Source: Planctomycetota bacterium
GTDB lineage: Bacteria > Planctomycetota > Planctomycetia > Planctomycetales > Planctomycetaceae
DNA: 64,000 nucleotides
Assembly (NCBI GenBank): GCA_003388505.1
Contig: QQVO01000009.1
Span: forward strand, 18,368-82,367
Reading direction: 5' to 3'
Every line of letters begins with the position of its first letter. The first letter of the stretch is position 1. The translations under genes were made by a program, and so were the position numbers. Under the pieces are notes generated by a model, which saw only the letters and a program-made list of their open reading frames with translations, searched no databases and was not told where the DNA came from. This document shows, piece by piece, positions 34,981-43,573 of the stretch.

Positions 34981-36111
34981 TCAAACTCGCTCCCGCGAGC
35001 GCTCGCCGTGCGGACCGCTTGCATCCGGGCTGCACGCGGCCATCAGTTCGACGTTTCTCTGAAGCCGCTCGTTCGCCGGGTCCAATCGAGCCGCATTGAC
35101 GGCGTGCCGCCGCGCATAGTCGTAGAGGCCGATTTCCCAGGCGCAGATTGCTGCCAGATCGTCGGGCAGCGATCCCCAGGCGTGAGGTTCCGAGAAGTAG
35201 TCGGGGGACCGTGTCGCCAGCGACAGCGCCCGCCGCGCTGCGAAGTAACCTCCCTCATAGTCGCCGCGGTGATAGAGCGCAGACGCCAGATCGACCCAGG
35301 GTTCGCGCTGGGTCGGGTGTTCGGCGACAGCCCGCCAGGCCCAATGCAGAGCTTCGTCCAATCGCCCGAGTTGCTCGCACGACTTGGCGATCAAGCGGCA
35401 TGCCTCTGCCCGCTGAGGCGCCCAGGAGTTTCGCGGCAATTCGAGAGATCTGCAAAGCTCGCGAATCGCCTCGTCGTGGCGCTGATGGAAGCCGTACTCC
35501 CGGCCGAGATAGTGGCTCAGGCGCGGATCCTCGGGCGACTCCGCAGCCGCGGTGCACAGGAGCGGCAGGTAACTGCTGCGGCTCTTCTGTTCGTCCGGGT
35601 GATGATGGACGACGAAGTCTTCGGTAGCGACTTCCCGTTCCTCTCCTTCGCCGCGCCACTCGAGAATCTCATGGATCGGCAGCCGCCAGCGGTATCCGCG
35701 CCGCGCGTGCACGCGGTTATTGCGGAATGTGACGCCCGGAGTGCCGTCGTCATTCCATGACGAAACAAACGGATATCGCAGCCGCGTCGCGCCTGCCGTC
35801 CAGGTTGCCTCCAGAGCCTTCCGCCACCCCGGCTGAAGGACTTCATCGAGATCGAGTGAAATACAGACGTCGACGTCCGCCGGCACGAGCGCCAGGGCCG
35901 TGTTCCGCGCGTCGTCGAATCTCCAGGGATCGATGCAGGTCTCCGTGACCTGTGCGCCCCGCTCTCGCAGCCGATGGGCGGTCTCATCCGACGACCCGGT
36001 GTCGGCGATGACCACATGGTCAGCGTCTTCGATGGACGCCGTAAACCGCTCGACGTGTCGTGCCTCGTCGCGGGCGATCGCATACAATGCGATGCACAAT
36101 CGGTTGGTCAT
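34981..36111 (-). CDS. GT2 glycosyltransferase with C-terminal TPR-like repeats
   Basis: 376 aa from the ATG at 36111. The GT2 part (WaaE/KdtX-like) shows LCIALYAIARDEARHVERF, VVIADTGSSDETAHRLRERG, DDARNTALALVPADVDVCI and the metal site SLDLDEVLQPGW, then FVVHHHPDEQKSRSSY. From about residue 190 on, helical TPR-like repeats follow (HDEAIRELCRSLELPRNSW; LDEALHWAWRAVAEHPTQRE; ALYHRGDYEGGYFAARRAL). Such GT2-TPR proteins often glycosylate proteins or surface polymers. Its closeness to a Ser/Thr kinase and a Thr-rich collagen-like gene on the same strand makes a protein-glycosylation role worth testing. Confidence 0.88.
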   Translation of the reverse strand: MTNRLCIALYAIARDEARHVERFTASIEDADHVVIADTGSSDETAHRLRERGAQVTETCIDPWRFDDARNTALALVPADVDVCISLDLDEVLQPGWRKALEATWTAGATRLRYPFVSSWNDDGTPGVTFRNNRVHARRGYRWRLPIHEILEWRGEGEEREVATEDFVVHHHPDEQKSRSSYLPLLCTAAAESPEDPRLSHYLGREYGFHQRHDEAIRELCRSLELPRNSWAPQRAEACRLIAKSCEQLGRLDEALHWAWRAVAEHPTQREPWVDLASALYHRGDYEGGYFAARRALSLATRSPDYFSEPHAWGSLPDDLAAICAWEIGLYDYARRHAVNAARLDPANERLQRNVELMAACSPDASGPHGERSRERV

Positions 36112-36356
36112 CGTGTTGTTTTCTGCGCCCGCGGAATGCTTGATGTCGAAGTTCGGCGGCGCTCGATGTGAGGGCGGGCGTCTTGATATTTTCAGCCGGT
36201 GAGCCAACGCGATGCAAGGCAAGTTCGCAGAGCAATGAACTCTTCGAGACTCTCGACCTGGCACTCATTCTGCGGGCCGTCGCCCGGCCGTGACGTCCCT
36301 GGTGATGTCTCGACAACCCGAACGGGCGCCTCAGAACATTTTGTCGGGAAGCGTGA

Positions 36357-36953
36357 ATGCACAAGAAAATCGGCGTTCTGAAAACGACGGCCCTCGGCGG
36401 AGTCATCTTTCTCCTGCCGTTGATCATCATCGGCGCGCTGCTGGGTCAGATTGCGCAGGTCGTTTATGCCATCGCCGGCGTGCTCGGCGAATGGCTGCCG
36501 ATCAAGTCGGCGGAAGGAGTCGCGCTGCTGCTGGCGCTTGCGATTCTGATCGTCCTGCTGATCTGCTTCATCGCCGGATTCGTGGCGCGGCGGTCGTTCG
36601 GCAGGCGGTTTTCCGGGTTCGTGGAAAAGCACCTTGTGATGTTTTTCCCCCGTTACGCCATCATCAAGGAGCAGATGACGGGAACCATCGGGGGCGACGA
36701 AACCAGGCCGACTCTCAAGCCGGTCTCTGTTTCGTTCAGCGACTGTTCCCGGATCGGCTTTCAGGTGGAAAGCGCAGGCGAGAACGAACCGGTCACGATC
36801 TATCTTCCCGGCTCGCCCGACCCGTGGATCGGCTCGGTGGTGCTGGTCGAACCTCATCGTGTGCGGCCTCTGCCACTTGAGTTCGCGGAGGCGTCGGCGG
36901 TCTTCGAGCAACTCGGGCGGGGAACCGCGGCCGCACTGGCGAAACGGGCGTGA
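36357..36953 (+). CDS. DUF502 family membrane protein
   Basis: 198 aa. Two N-terminal transmembrane helices (TALGGVIFLLPLIIIGALLG; GVALLLALAILIVLLICFIA) are followed by a soluble C-terminal beta-rich domain with YLPGSPDPWIGSVVLV, matching DUF502. gggaag lies about 6 bases before the ATG. The family's role is unknown, but the fold is widespread in planctomycetes and plants. The cardiolipin synthase gene follows after 68 bp, so a membrane-lipid connection is possible. Confidence 0.9.
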   Translation: MHKKIGVLKTTALGGVIFLLPLIIIGALLGQIAQVVYAIAGVLGEWLPIKSAEGVALLLALAILIVLLICFIAGFVARRSFGRRFSGFVEKHLVMFFPRYAIIKEQMTGTIGGDETRPTLKPVSVSFSDCSRIGFQVESAGENEPVTIYLPGSPDPWIGSVVLVEPHRVRPLPLEFAEASAVFEQLGRGTAAALAKRA

Positions 36954-37021
36954 CCGCGGGGGAGTCGCCGCCGCGGCGACCTGTCGGGAGACGCGAATTG
37001 CATCTGGAAGACGGAGAATCA

Positions 37022-38536
37022 ATGTTTCGACGCATGACAGACCGGCTGTCCGACCGATTCCCGCGGTTCAAACGATTTCTCGAGTGGAGGCGACGGCACC
37101 GCAAGAAGCTGATCGCCGCCTTCGTGGTCACAATGCACACGCTGGGCGCGATCAGCTCGATCCAGGCGATCATGTCGACGCGAACGCCGCAGGGAGCGAT
37201 CGCCTGGGCCGTTTCCCTCAACACATTCCCCTATGTCGCCGTTCCCGCCTACTGGGTGTTCGGCCAGTCTCGATTCGACGGCTATGAGTTCGTGCGACAA
37301 AAAGAAATGCTCGCCAAGAGCGCGACGGAGAACCGGGTCATCCAGGCCCTGCGCGAGCAGGAAATGATGGCCGAGCCGCGCTCCGAACGCGAGGAGGCAC
37401 AGTTGCGTCTGCTCGAAAGCCTCTCACTGCTCCCGCTCACGCGCTACAACGACGTCGATCTCCTGATCGACGGGCAAGCGACGTTCGATGCCATCATCGA
37501 GGCAATCGAGTCGGCCGAAGAGTATGTGCTGTTTCAGTTCTACATCATCCGCGACGATGAATTGGGGAACCGCATCCAGGAGGCTTTGCTCGCCAAAGCC
37601 GTCGAGGGGGTTCGCGTCTACGTCCAATATGACGCGCTGGGAAGTCTCGATCTTCCTCCGTCGTATGTGGAGGAACTTCGCGACGGAGGGGTTGAAGTCT
37701 CTGCTTTCAAGACGGCGGGAGGCTGGGGGAATCCCTTTCGCATCAACTTCCGCAATCATCGCAAGATCGTGGTGATCGACGGCCGCGAGGCGTTCGTGGG
37801 CGGGCACAACGTGGGCGACGAATACCTGGGGAAGCATCCGGAACTGACCCCGTGGCGCGACACGCACGTGGCGTTCCGCGGGCCGGTCGTTCTGGCAACG
37901 CAGGTCTCCTTCGTCGAAGACTGGCTCTGGGCGACCGGCGAGGAGATTCACGAACTCCACTGGACTCCGGAGCGGGCGCCGCAAGGCGACGTCGCCGCCA
38001 TGTGCTTTCCCACCGGACCCGCCGACGAACTGGAAACCGGGACGCTCCTCATGCTCGACGCGATCAACGTCGCCAGGAAACGGATCTGGATCGCCACCCC
38101 GTATTTCGTACCGGACGAACAATTCGTCTCCGCCCTGCAGCTCGCCTCGCTCCGCGGCGTCGAAGTCAAGGTGCTGATCCCGGAAAACAACGACGACCGG
38201 CTGGTCGACCTGACGTCTTACTCGTACCTCGAGGAAGGAGACGCGGCGGGAATCGAGTTCTACCGCTACCAGCCCGGCTTCATGCACCAGAAGGTGGTGC
38301 TGGTCGACGACGAGATTTCAATGGTTGGCACCGCAAATTTCGACAACCGTTCGATGCGGCTGAACTTCGAGGTGACAATGTTGATCGTGAACGCCGACTT
38401 TGCGCGAGAAGTCGAAACCATGCTCCAGGCCGATTTCGAGAAGAGCCTCCCCGTCACTCCGAAAGCCTACACGGAGAGTTCCGCCCCCTTCCGCTTCATG
38501 GTCCGCACCGCCCGATTGCTGGCGCCGGTGCAATAG
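37022..38536 (+). CDS. Cardiolipin synthase (phospholipase D family)
   Basis: 504 aa from the ATG at 37022 with ggag 6 bases upstream. Two transmembrane helices at the N-terminus (KLIAAFVVTMHTLGAISSI; AIAWAVSLNTFPYVAVPAYW) precede two HKD motifs: HRKIVVIDGREAFVGGHN (His246) and HQKVVLVDDEISMVGTANFD near residue 420. This is the standard ClsA-type layout for joining two phosphatidylglycerol molecules into cardiolipin at the cytoplasmic membrane. Confidence 0.94.
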   Translation: MFRRMTDRLSDRFPRFKRFLEWRRRHRKKLIAAFVVTMHTLGAISSIQAIMSTRTPQGAIAWAVSLNTFPYVAVPAYWVFGQSRFDGYEFVRQKEMLAKSATENRVIQALREQEMMAEPRSEREEAQLRLLESLSLLPLTRYNDVDLLIDGQATFDAIIEAIESAEEYVLFQFYIIRDDELGNRIQEALLAKAVEGVRVYVQYDALGSLDLPPSYVEELRDGGVEVSAFKTAGGWGNPFRINFRNHRKIVVIDGREAFVGGHNVGDEYLGKHPELTPWRDTHVAFRGPVVLATQVSFVEDWLWATGEEIHELHWTPERAPQGDVAAMCFPTGPADELETGTLLMLDAINVARKRIWIATPYFVPDEQFVSALQLASLRGVEVKVLIPENNDDRLVDLTSYSYLEEGDAAGIEFYRYQPGFMHQKVVLVDDEISMVGTANFDNRSMRLNFEVTMLIVNADFAREVETMLQADFEKSLPVTPKAYTESSAPFRFMVRTARLLAPVQ

Positions 38537-38603
38537 GACGCCTTCCGGTCAATCCGGCTCAAGTCAGAAGGAAGTCGATCAGAACCTTGCAAGACACTGC
38601 GAC

Positions 38604-40481
38604 TTACTGCTTTGAGAACTGTAACGGATCGGATCCACTGGTGTCTCCCAGCATGTAGAAGTCCATGGTCTGGCCGTTCAGATCGAGTTGGGCCAGCATC
38701 ACGCCCTCGTCGTTCATCTCCATCGCCAGGACGCCGTCGTCGTCGATGCTCCACACACCGGTGACCTTCTGCGTGTCGCCCCCTGAAGTGAAGCTCCACG
38801 CGAACGTGCCGTCCTGGTCGAGATCCATCTCGAAGCTGCTGTCGCCTCGCTTGGCCGTCCAGTTACCGGTGATTTGATCACTGGTGATCGGCGACGAAGG
38901 CTTCGGCGGTTCCACCTTTTTCGGCGGATCCGGAAGCTCGGCCTCCGGATCGAGTTCGGTCAGGAGTTGCGCGGCGAGTTGATCATCCGGTTGAATCTTC
39001 AGCAGCGCCTTGAGTTGACCCGCGGCGGCGTCATCGTGCCCCGCCGTGAGATACTGATACGCCAGCACGAACCGCGCGGCCGCCTCGTCCGGGTGAGCGT
39101 CGCGGTATGATTCCAGCGCTCTGAGTTGCTGCGTGTACGTGTCCACGCTCGGGTACAGCCCGCTGAGCGTCGTCCAGTCCCAGCCCGGTCCCACGCTCAG
39201 CACGGGATAGAGTGTCGCCGCAGCATCGGCGTACTTGCCCTGCGCGAAGAGCACTAACGCTCGAAACTCATGGATCACGGTGTCATTAGGAAGCTCTTTG
39301 AGCGCGTCATCCGTCGACTGCAGGGCCGCGTCGTAGTCGCCGTCATAGAACTGCTGCCGCGCCTGATCAAAGGACGAGAGCGACTCATCCGGTGCCTCCG
39401 ACGGGGGCGGGAGATCGTTTGGGTCGTTTGCCAGCGTCGTTTCGTCCGGCGTCATCACGATCGGTTGCGAGTAGTTGTAGACGCTGTTGTCGACAACGAC
39501 CGAGCCCGTGTAATAGGGGTTGTAATACTGGTTGTAGCCGAAGGCCCAGCCGACGCGGTTGACGGCCCACGTCGTGAGACCGAACGCGGTCATGGCGGGG
39601 TACCTGTTCCACCAGTAACCCCAGTAGCCTCCCGGTCGCCAGTAGCCGTGCCAGTGCCCGTTGTGCCAGTGGCCGTGATAGTGGTAGTGCCTGTCGTGCC
39701 AGTTGTTCCAGTGATTGTGGCGGTCGTTGTATCGATCCCGCGCATCCGCCGGCAGTTGGTTGGGTCGATTGGCCAGCCGATCCTGCAGATTGTCACGGCG
39801 ATCGCCGACATTGGGGCGTTCACCGGGTCGCGGTCGATCTCCAATTCCGGGTCGATCGCCGATTCCGGGCCGGTCTCCAATTCCCGGTCGATCGCCGATG
39901 CCCGGCCGGTCTCCGATCTCGGGTCGGTCCCCCAGGCCGGGCAACGTCGTGGGACGATCGCCGGCGCCGGGGAGTGTCGGGCGTTGGGAAGGCCGCTCGA
40001 TACCGGGGCGTTCAATTCCCGGTCGATCGATGCCCGGTCGCGAGCCGCCGGGCCGTTCCACGGAAGGCCGCTCGATCCCCGGCCGCGTGCTGGGTCGGTT
40101 GCCCGGCTGAATCGACGGACGCGAGCCGGGCGTCAAATCGGGTCGCGTTGACGGACGCTGCGAGGGGCGGGCTGACGGAGTGGACGGACGAGTCGACGGA
40201 CGCTGAGACGGCATCGAAGGCCGCGCTCCCGGAGACGGCCTGGTCTGCGCGGGTCGGGACGGACGGCTGTGACTCGGCATCGACGGGCGTGAAGCGGGGC
40301 GACTCGGCCGCGCTGCCGGCCGACTGGGACGCGCCGCCGGTCGGCTCACGCGACCGCCTCCCCCGCCGCCCCGGAATCCACCGCGGCCTCCGCCTCCACG
40401 ACCTCGACCGTCGGCGACCATCAGGGGGGCAAGGGTCATGAGAATCGCAGCCAACGCCACCAGGGAGCTTCGTGAAAACAT
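38604..40481 (-). CDS. Secreted Arg/Pro/Ser-rich repeat protein with TPR-like region and C-terminal lipocalin-like domain
   Basis: 625 aa from the ATG at 40481, with a signal peptide (SSLVALAAILMTLAPLMVA). A Gly/Arg stretch and RPSxRPS repeats are followed by GDRPGI hexapeptide repeats (about residues 180-225), a His/Trp/Tyr-rich segment (HNHWNNWHDRHYHYHGHWHN), a TPR-like helical region (FYDGDYDAALQSTDDALKEL and following) and a beta-rich C-terminus (GNWTAKRGDSSFEMDLDQDG) that looks like a small lipocalin-type reporter domain. Typical of large planctomycete envelope proteins. Function not known; the basic, Pro-rich stretch could bind cell-wall or polysaccharide. The last of three minus-strand genes spaced 47-62 bp apart. 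Confidence 0.8.
   Translation of the reverse strand: MFSRSSLVALAAILMTLAPLMVADGRGRGGGGRGGFRGGGGGGRVSRPAARPSRPAARPSRPASRPSMPSHSRPSRPAQTRPSPGARPSMPSQRPSTRPSTPSARPSQRPSTRPDLTPGSRPSIQPGNRPSTRPGIERPSVERPGGSRPGIDRPGIERPGIERPSQRPTLPGAGDRPTTLPGLGDRPEIGDRPGIGDRPGIGDRPGIGDRPGIGDRPRPGERPNVGDRRDNLQDRLANRPNQLPADARDRYNDRHNHWNNWHDRHYHYHGHWHNGHWHGYWRPGGYWGYWWNRYPAMTAFGLTTWAVNRVGWAFGYNQYYNPYYTGSVVVDNSVYNYSQPIVMTPDETTLANDPNDLPPPSEAPDESLSSFDQARQQFYDGDYDAALQSTDDALKELPNDTVIHEFRALVLFAQGKYADAAATLYPVLSVGPGWDWTTLSGLYPSVDTYTQQLRALESYRDAHPDEAAARFVLAYQYLTAGHDDAAAGQLKALLKIQPDDQLAAQLLTELDPEAELPDPPKKVEPPKPSSPITSDQITGNWTAKRGDSSFEMDLDQDGTFAWSFTSGGDTQKVTGVWSIDDDGVLAMEMNDEGVMLAQLDLNGQTMDFYMLGDTSGSDPLQFSKQ
39832..39934 (-). repeat. 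Tandem 18-bp coding repeats (GDRPGI units) with a 36-bp higher-order period
   Basis: The stretch reads alternately ggtcgatcgccgattccg and ggccggtctccaattccc-like units of 18 bp, each coding the GDRPGI hexapeptide of the surrounding 38604 gene. Alternation of the two codon variants gives a 36-bp period, so the array probably grew by duplication of a two-unit block. Number of units may vary between strains. Confidence 0.75.
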
Positions 40482-40543
40482 GGATCGAGTCTGCCTCGTT
40501 GATGCTGTGTCGGATTCGCCGTCGCCGCAGAGCGATTCGATAA

Positions 40544-41605
40544 TCAGTCTTCGTTCGGTTGCGGAGGCAAACGAACCATCGTGACGGGGTCGCTGGATTC
40601 CCGCATCTCGTCTCCGACGATCAGGCCCTGGTGCTGCCAGATAATCATCTCTTCGTCGACGACGGTGTAGACCGCGGTGCCGGTCGTCGTCTCGCCATCT
40701 GCGGTGACTCCGGCGGATGTGACGATCCACTGGTCGTCCTGCCGCGTCCACAATCCTGTGAAGAAACCCCCTTCCGAATCGAACGTCCAGGACCGCAGCT
40801 TCTTGCGGGAGGCGTCCCAGCCGATGCGCTGAACGCCGTTCATCTCGAGGCCCTCGTACGTCTGCACGGTGAACTCCCGCAGCAGATAGTTCCCGTCCTC
40901 CGACCAATTGCACGAAGTGTGAACAACGGTGTCATCGTCCTGGTTCACCCAGTCGCCCAGCAGCCACTCCAGTTGCCGCAGTTGCTCCTGCCGGCTCGCA
41001 TGCTCCCGGGGGAAGTCCTTGAGCGTATTAATCCGCCACTTGCCGTCCCCTCCTTTCAGATGCAGGGCGGCATATTTTGAGGTAAATCGCGGTGCGTCGG
41101 CGGACTCGGAAGAGACGACGATTCCCTCTTCCAGAGCGACGGTGTCCGAGATGCGACGCACGCTCAAGATCTGGATTTCTTCGATCAGTGCGTCCGGAGA
41201 ATGATCGAAGACGTTCTGAAACATCGCGACGATCGCATCGCGACCCACGGTGCGCTCGCCGAACTCGTCCAGAACTTCCGCGTCTTCCGTGAACATCTCT
41301 CCGATTGCTGCTGCATCACCACTCCGGTAAGCCTCCAGGAACGCCGCGGCCGAGTCCCAGAACGGTTTCTCTTCGTCCGGGATCTCAAAGCGTTCCTCGG
41401 CTTCTGATTCGTCATCGGCGATGGCAGCGACTGCCGTCGTTGGTGGCGCCGGGCACGACGCCCGTGTTCCTCCCACCAACTCGCAAGCAGTTCCCGCAGG
41501 CAAATCCGCGCGCATTGCGACGCCGTCGTTGAAGGCGGCATCCCCCAGGACTGCTCCCAGAAGAGATGCCGAGAGACAGAGCAGGAGAATCGTCAGCTTG
41601 CGCAT
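40544..41605 (-). CDS. Secreted SnoaL/NTF2-like protein (SgcJ/EcaC type)
   Basis: 353 aa with a signal peptide (MRKLTILLLCLSASLLGAVL). The middle shows an NTF2-like/SnoaL fold (WDSAAAFLEAYRSGDAAAIGEMFTEDAEVL, then VGRDAIVAMFQNVFD and FTSKYAALHLKGGDGKWRI), followed by a second beta-rich domain (LEWLLGDWVNQDDDTVVHTS). The two-domain arrangement matches many planctomycete SgcJ/EcaC-annotated proteins. No catalytic residues identified; could be a ligand-binding protein in the envelope. Confidence 0.84.
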   Translation of the reverse strand: MRKLTILLLCLSASLLGAVLGDAAFNDGVAMRADLPAGTACELVGGTRASCPAPPTTAVAAIADDESEAEERFEIPDEEKPFWDSAAAFLEAYRSGDAAAIGEMFTEDAEVLDEFGERTVGRDAIVAMFQNVFDHSPDALIEEIQILSVRRISDTVALEEGIVVSSESADAPRFTSKYAALHLKGGDGKWRINTLKDFPREHASRQEQLRQLEWLLGDWVNQDDDTVVHTSCNWSEDGNYLLREFTVQTYEGLEMNGVQRIGWDASRKKLRSWTFDSEGGFFTGLWTRQDDQWIVTSAGVTADGETTTGTAVYTVVDEEMIIWQHQGLIVGDEMRESSDPVTMVRLPPQPNED

Positions 41606-41652
41606 GTCAGGCAGTCCCGAGTTAATCGGTTCTTCTCGATCGAGAGATTCCG

Positions 41653-43029
41653 TTACGCCAGCGCCTCAATCGGTTTCCCGCTGAAGAGCAGCGGCACCGG
41701 ACGGCCGGCGAAGTCGTCGAACGTGTGTTCTGAATCGATGCCCAGATGCCGGTACACCGTCGCCATCAGATCCTGCGGCGTCTGCGGGTCTTTGAGCGGA
41801 TATTCGCTCCTGGAGTTGGTTGCGCCGACGACCTGTCCCATCCGCAGGCCTCCGCCGGAAACCCAGACGCTGAACGCATGCGGCCAGTGGTCGCGGCCGA
41901 GACCGATCTGATCGGAAAAGTTCTTGGGAGCGTGCGTCAACTTCGGAGTCCGGCCGAATTCTCCGCACGCCAGAACCAGCACATCCTGATCGAGGCCCCG
42001 GTCATACAGATCGTCGATCAGTGCCGACAGCGCCTGGTCCATTTGCGGGAGTCGTTCCCGCTGCGCGTAATCGATGTGAAACGCCGGAGCGTGGTCGTCC
42101 CAACTGAAGTGCTTCGTCGTGTCATTGGGCGCGGTGGCGTCCACGTTGATCACAGCGACGCCCGCCTCCGCCAGCCGCCGGGCAAGCAGACAACTCTGCC
42201 CCCACCGGTGCCGGCCGTAGCGGTCCCGTGTTTCGTCAGACTCCTGCTTGATGTCAAACGCGCCGGCGACGTCCGAACTGGTCAACAGGTCGAATGCCGC
42301 GTTGCGGAAGCGGTCGGTCGCCCGGAGCGCGCTCTGCTCCTCGGCGTCGCGGCGGAATCGGTCGAACTGATTCAGCAGCCCGCGGCGATCCTCCAGCCGC
42401 TGCAGATTCATGCCGTCGCTCAGGCTCAGGTTCCGCGGTTCGTAGTCGTCGGCCGCCGGATTGCCCGTCTCAAACGCCTTGTGTGAGACGCCCAGGTAGA
42501 CCGGCCGCGTCATGAACGGGGCCTTCTGTGCACCGACGTACTGAGGAATCCCTCTCGCCTGCGCATTGCGAATGCGGCTGGCGACCATGCCGAAATCGGG
42601 ATGTTCAGAAATCGCCTGCGACGTGGGATCTTCGCGGGCCGGTGTCTTTCCGGTCAGCACTTCAATGCTGCCGTCGTTGTGCGCCGACATCTTGTGATGC
42701 ATCGAGCGGACGAGCGAGTAGCGGTCGGCCCGCTGCGCAAGCAGCGGCATGTATTCACAAATCTCGATCCCGGGCACGTTTGTCGAGATCGGATTAAGCG
42801 GCCCGCGATACTCGCTCGGCGCATCGGGCTTCATGTCAAACGTTTCAAGCTGGCTCGGTCCGCCCCACATCCAGAACAGGATGACCGACGTCCCCTTGCC
42901 TTCGGCGCTTGCAGCCGCGCGCTTCGCCATCACGTCCGGTAGTGTCAGACCGCCGAGCGCCAGCGCTCCCGCACGGAGGCACTCCCGCCGACGGATCGGA
43001 CCCTGACACAATCGTCCCAACTTCAGCAT
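41653..43029 (-). CDS. DUF1501 protein, Tat-exported
   Basis: 458 aa. Tat-type signal IRRRECLRAGALALGGLTLP, then [59 protein letters not shown] and GRDHWPHAFSVWVSGGG. Third DUF1501 gene in the window, but unlike the other two it has no DUF1549/1553 partner next to it here. The ATG at 43029 has only a weak ribosome-binding site. First gene of the minus-strand run ending at 38604. Confidence 0.94.
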   Translation of the reverse strand: MLKLGRLCQGPIRRRECLRAGALALGGLTLPDVMAKRAAASAEGKGTSVILFWMWGGPSQLETFDMKPDAPSEYRGPLNPISTNVPGIEICEYMPLLAQRADRYSLVRSMHHKMSAHNDGSIEVLTGKTPAREDPTSQAISEHPDFGMVASRIRNAQARGIPQYVGAQKAPFMTRPVYLGVSHKAFETGNPAADDYEPRNLSLSDGMNLQRLEDRRGLLNQFDRFRRDAEEQSALRATDRFRNAAFDLLTSSDVAGAFDIKQESDETRDRYGRHRWGQSCLLARRLAEAGVAVINVDATAPNDTTKHFSWDDHAPAFHIDYAQRERLPQMDQALSALIDDLYDRGLDQDVLVLACGEFGRTPKLTHAPKNFSDQIGLGRDHWPHAFSVWVSGGGLRMGQVVGATNSRSEYPLKDPQTPQDLMATVYRHLGIDSEHTFDDFAGRPVPLLFSGKPIEALA

Positions 43030-43422
43030 GACAACCGTACCGCTTCGGATGCGGGTCGACTTCAGGAACCCCCGTTCGTCTCACGAACTCGGGAACCCGA
43101 ACTTTCCAGCACCAATTATGCTCTCCCCAACCCCCGGCGCGAAGCCAGTCATTGGGCACGGAAGCCAATTACGAAATCGGATGTGCCGATTGCGCCACAT
43201 GGAGCAAGCCGGCGGTGCGCAGTTGGCCGCGTTATTCGCATCGCTCACAGAGAGGCCTGTGACCCATCCGCTTCCTGAAGCCCGTCTTGACGGAACGGCC
43301 GATTCGCCACTTCTCTCCAACGCATCTGTCGCGTTCCCCGTATTTCCCCTGCAGGCGGGATGCTGCGATCGCCCGCTTGACGACTGCCGGGGCAGGCTTT
43401 CCAATGATCATAGCACGTTGCA
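43030..43422. other. Long divergent spacer without recognisable gene
   Basis: The spacer between the divergent DUF1501 and phosphatase-cytochrome genes is 544 bp long. The plus-strand frame is open through it, but the codons have no coding character and lead into repeat B. Apart from repeat B at 43423-43510, nothing supportable was seen. Confidence 0.5.
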
Positions 43423-43510
43423 AATCAGTGTTGGCGAACTGTCTCGCGGATTCTCGTCTTCGACAGTCCAAACACCGCTCGACGCGGACACATGGTCGAG
43501 CAATTTGCTC
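43423..43510 (+). repeat. Dispersed repeat B, copy 2 (88 bp)
   Basis: Gapless counterpart of 20295-20382 (about 82 of 88 bases identical), ending in the same GAGCAA-T-TTGCTC palindrome (43498-43510). It lies in the leader of the phosphatase-cytochrome lipoprotein, about 63 bp before its start codon. Confidence 0.9.
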
Positions 43511-43573
43511 GAAAACGCTTTGCACGTCGATGCATCGACGACGTCTATGACTGTTCGGGAACCGGTCACCGCG

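Noticed and set aside
43028..43573. N-terminal extension of the phosphatase-cytochrome gene through the upstream open frame
   Set aside because: It would run through repeat B, lacks coding character, and the lipoprotein signal starts at 43574.
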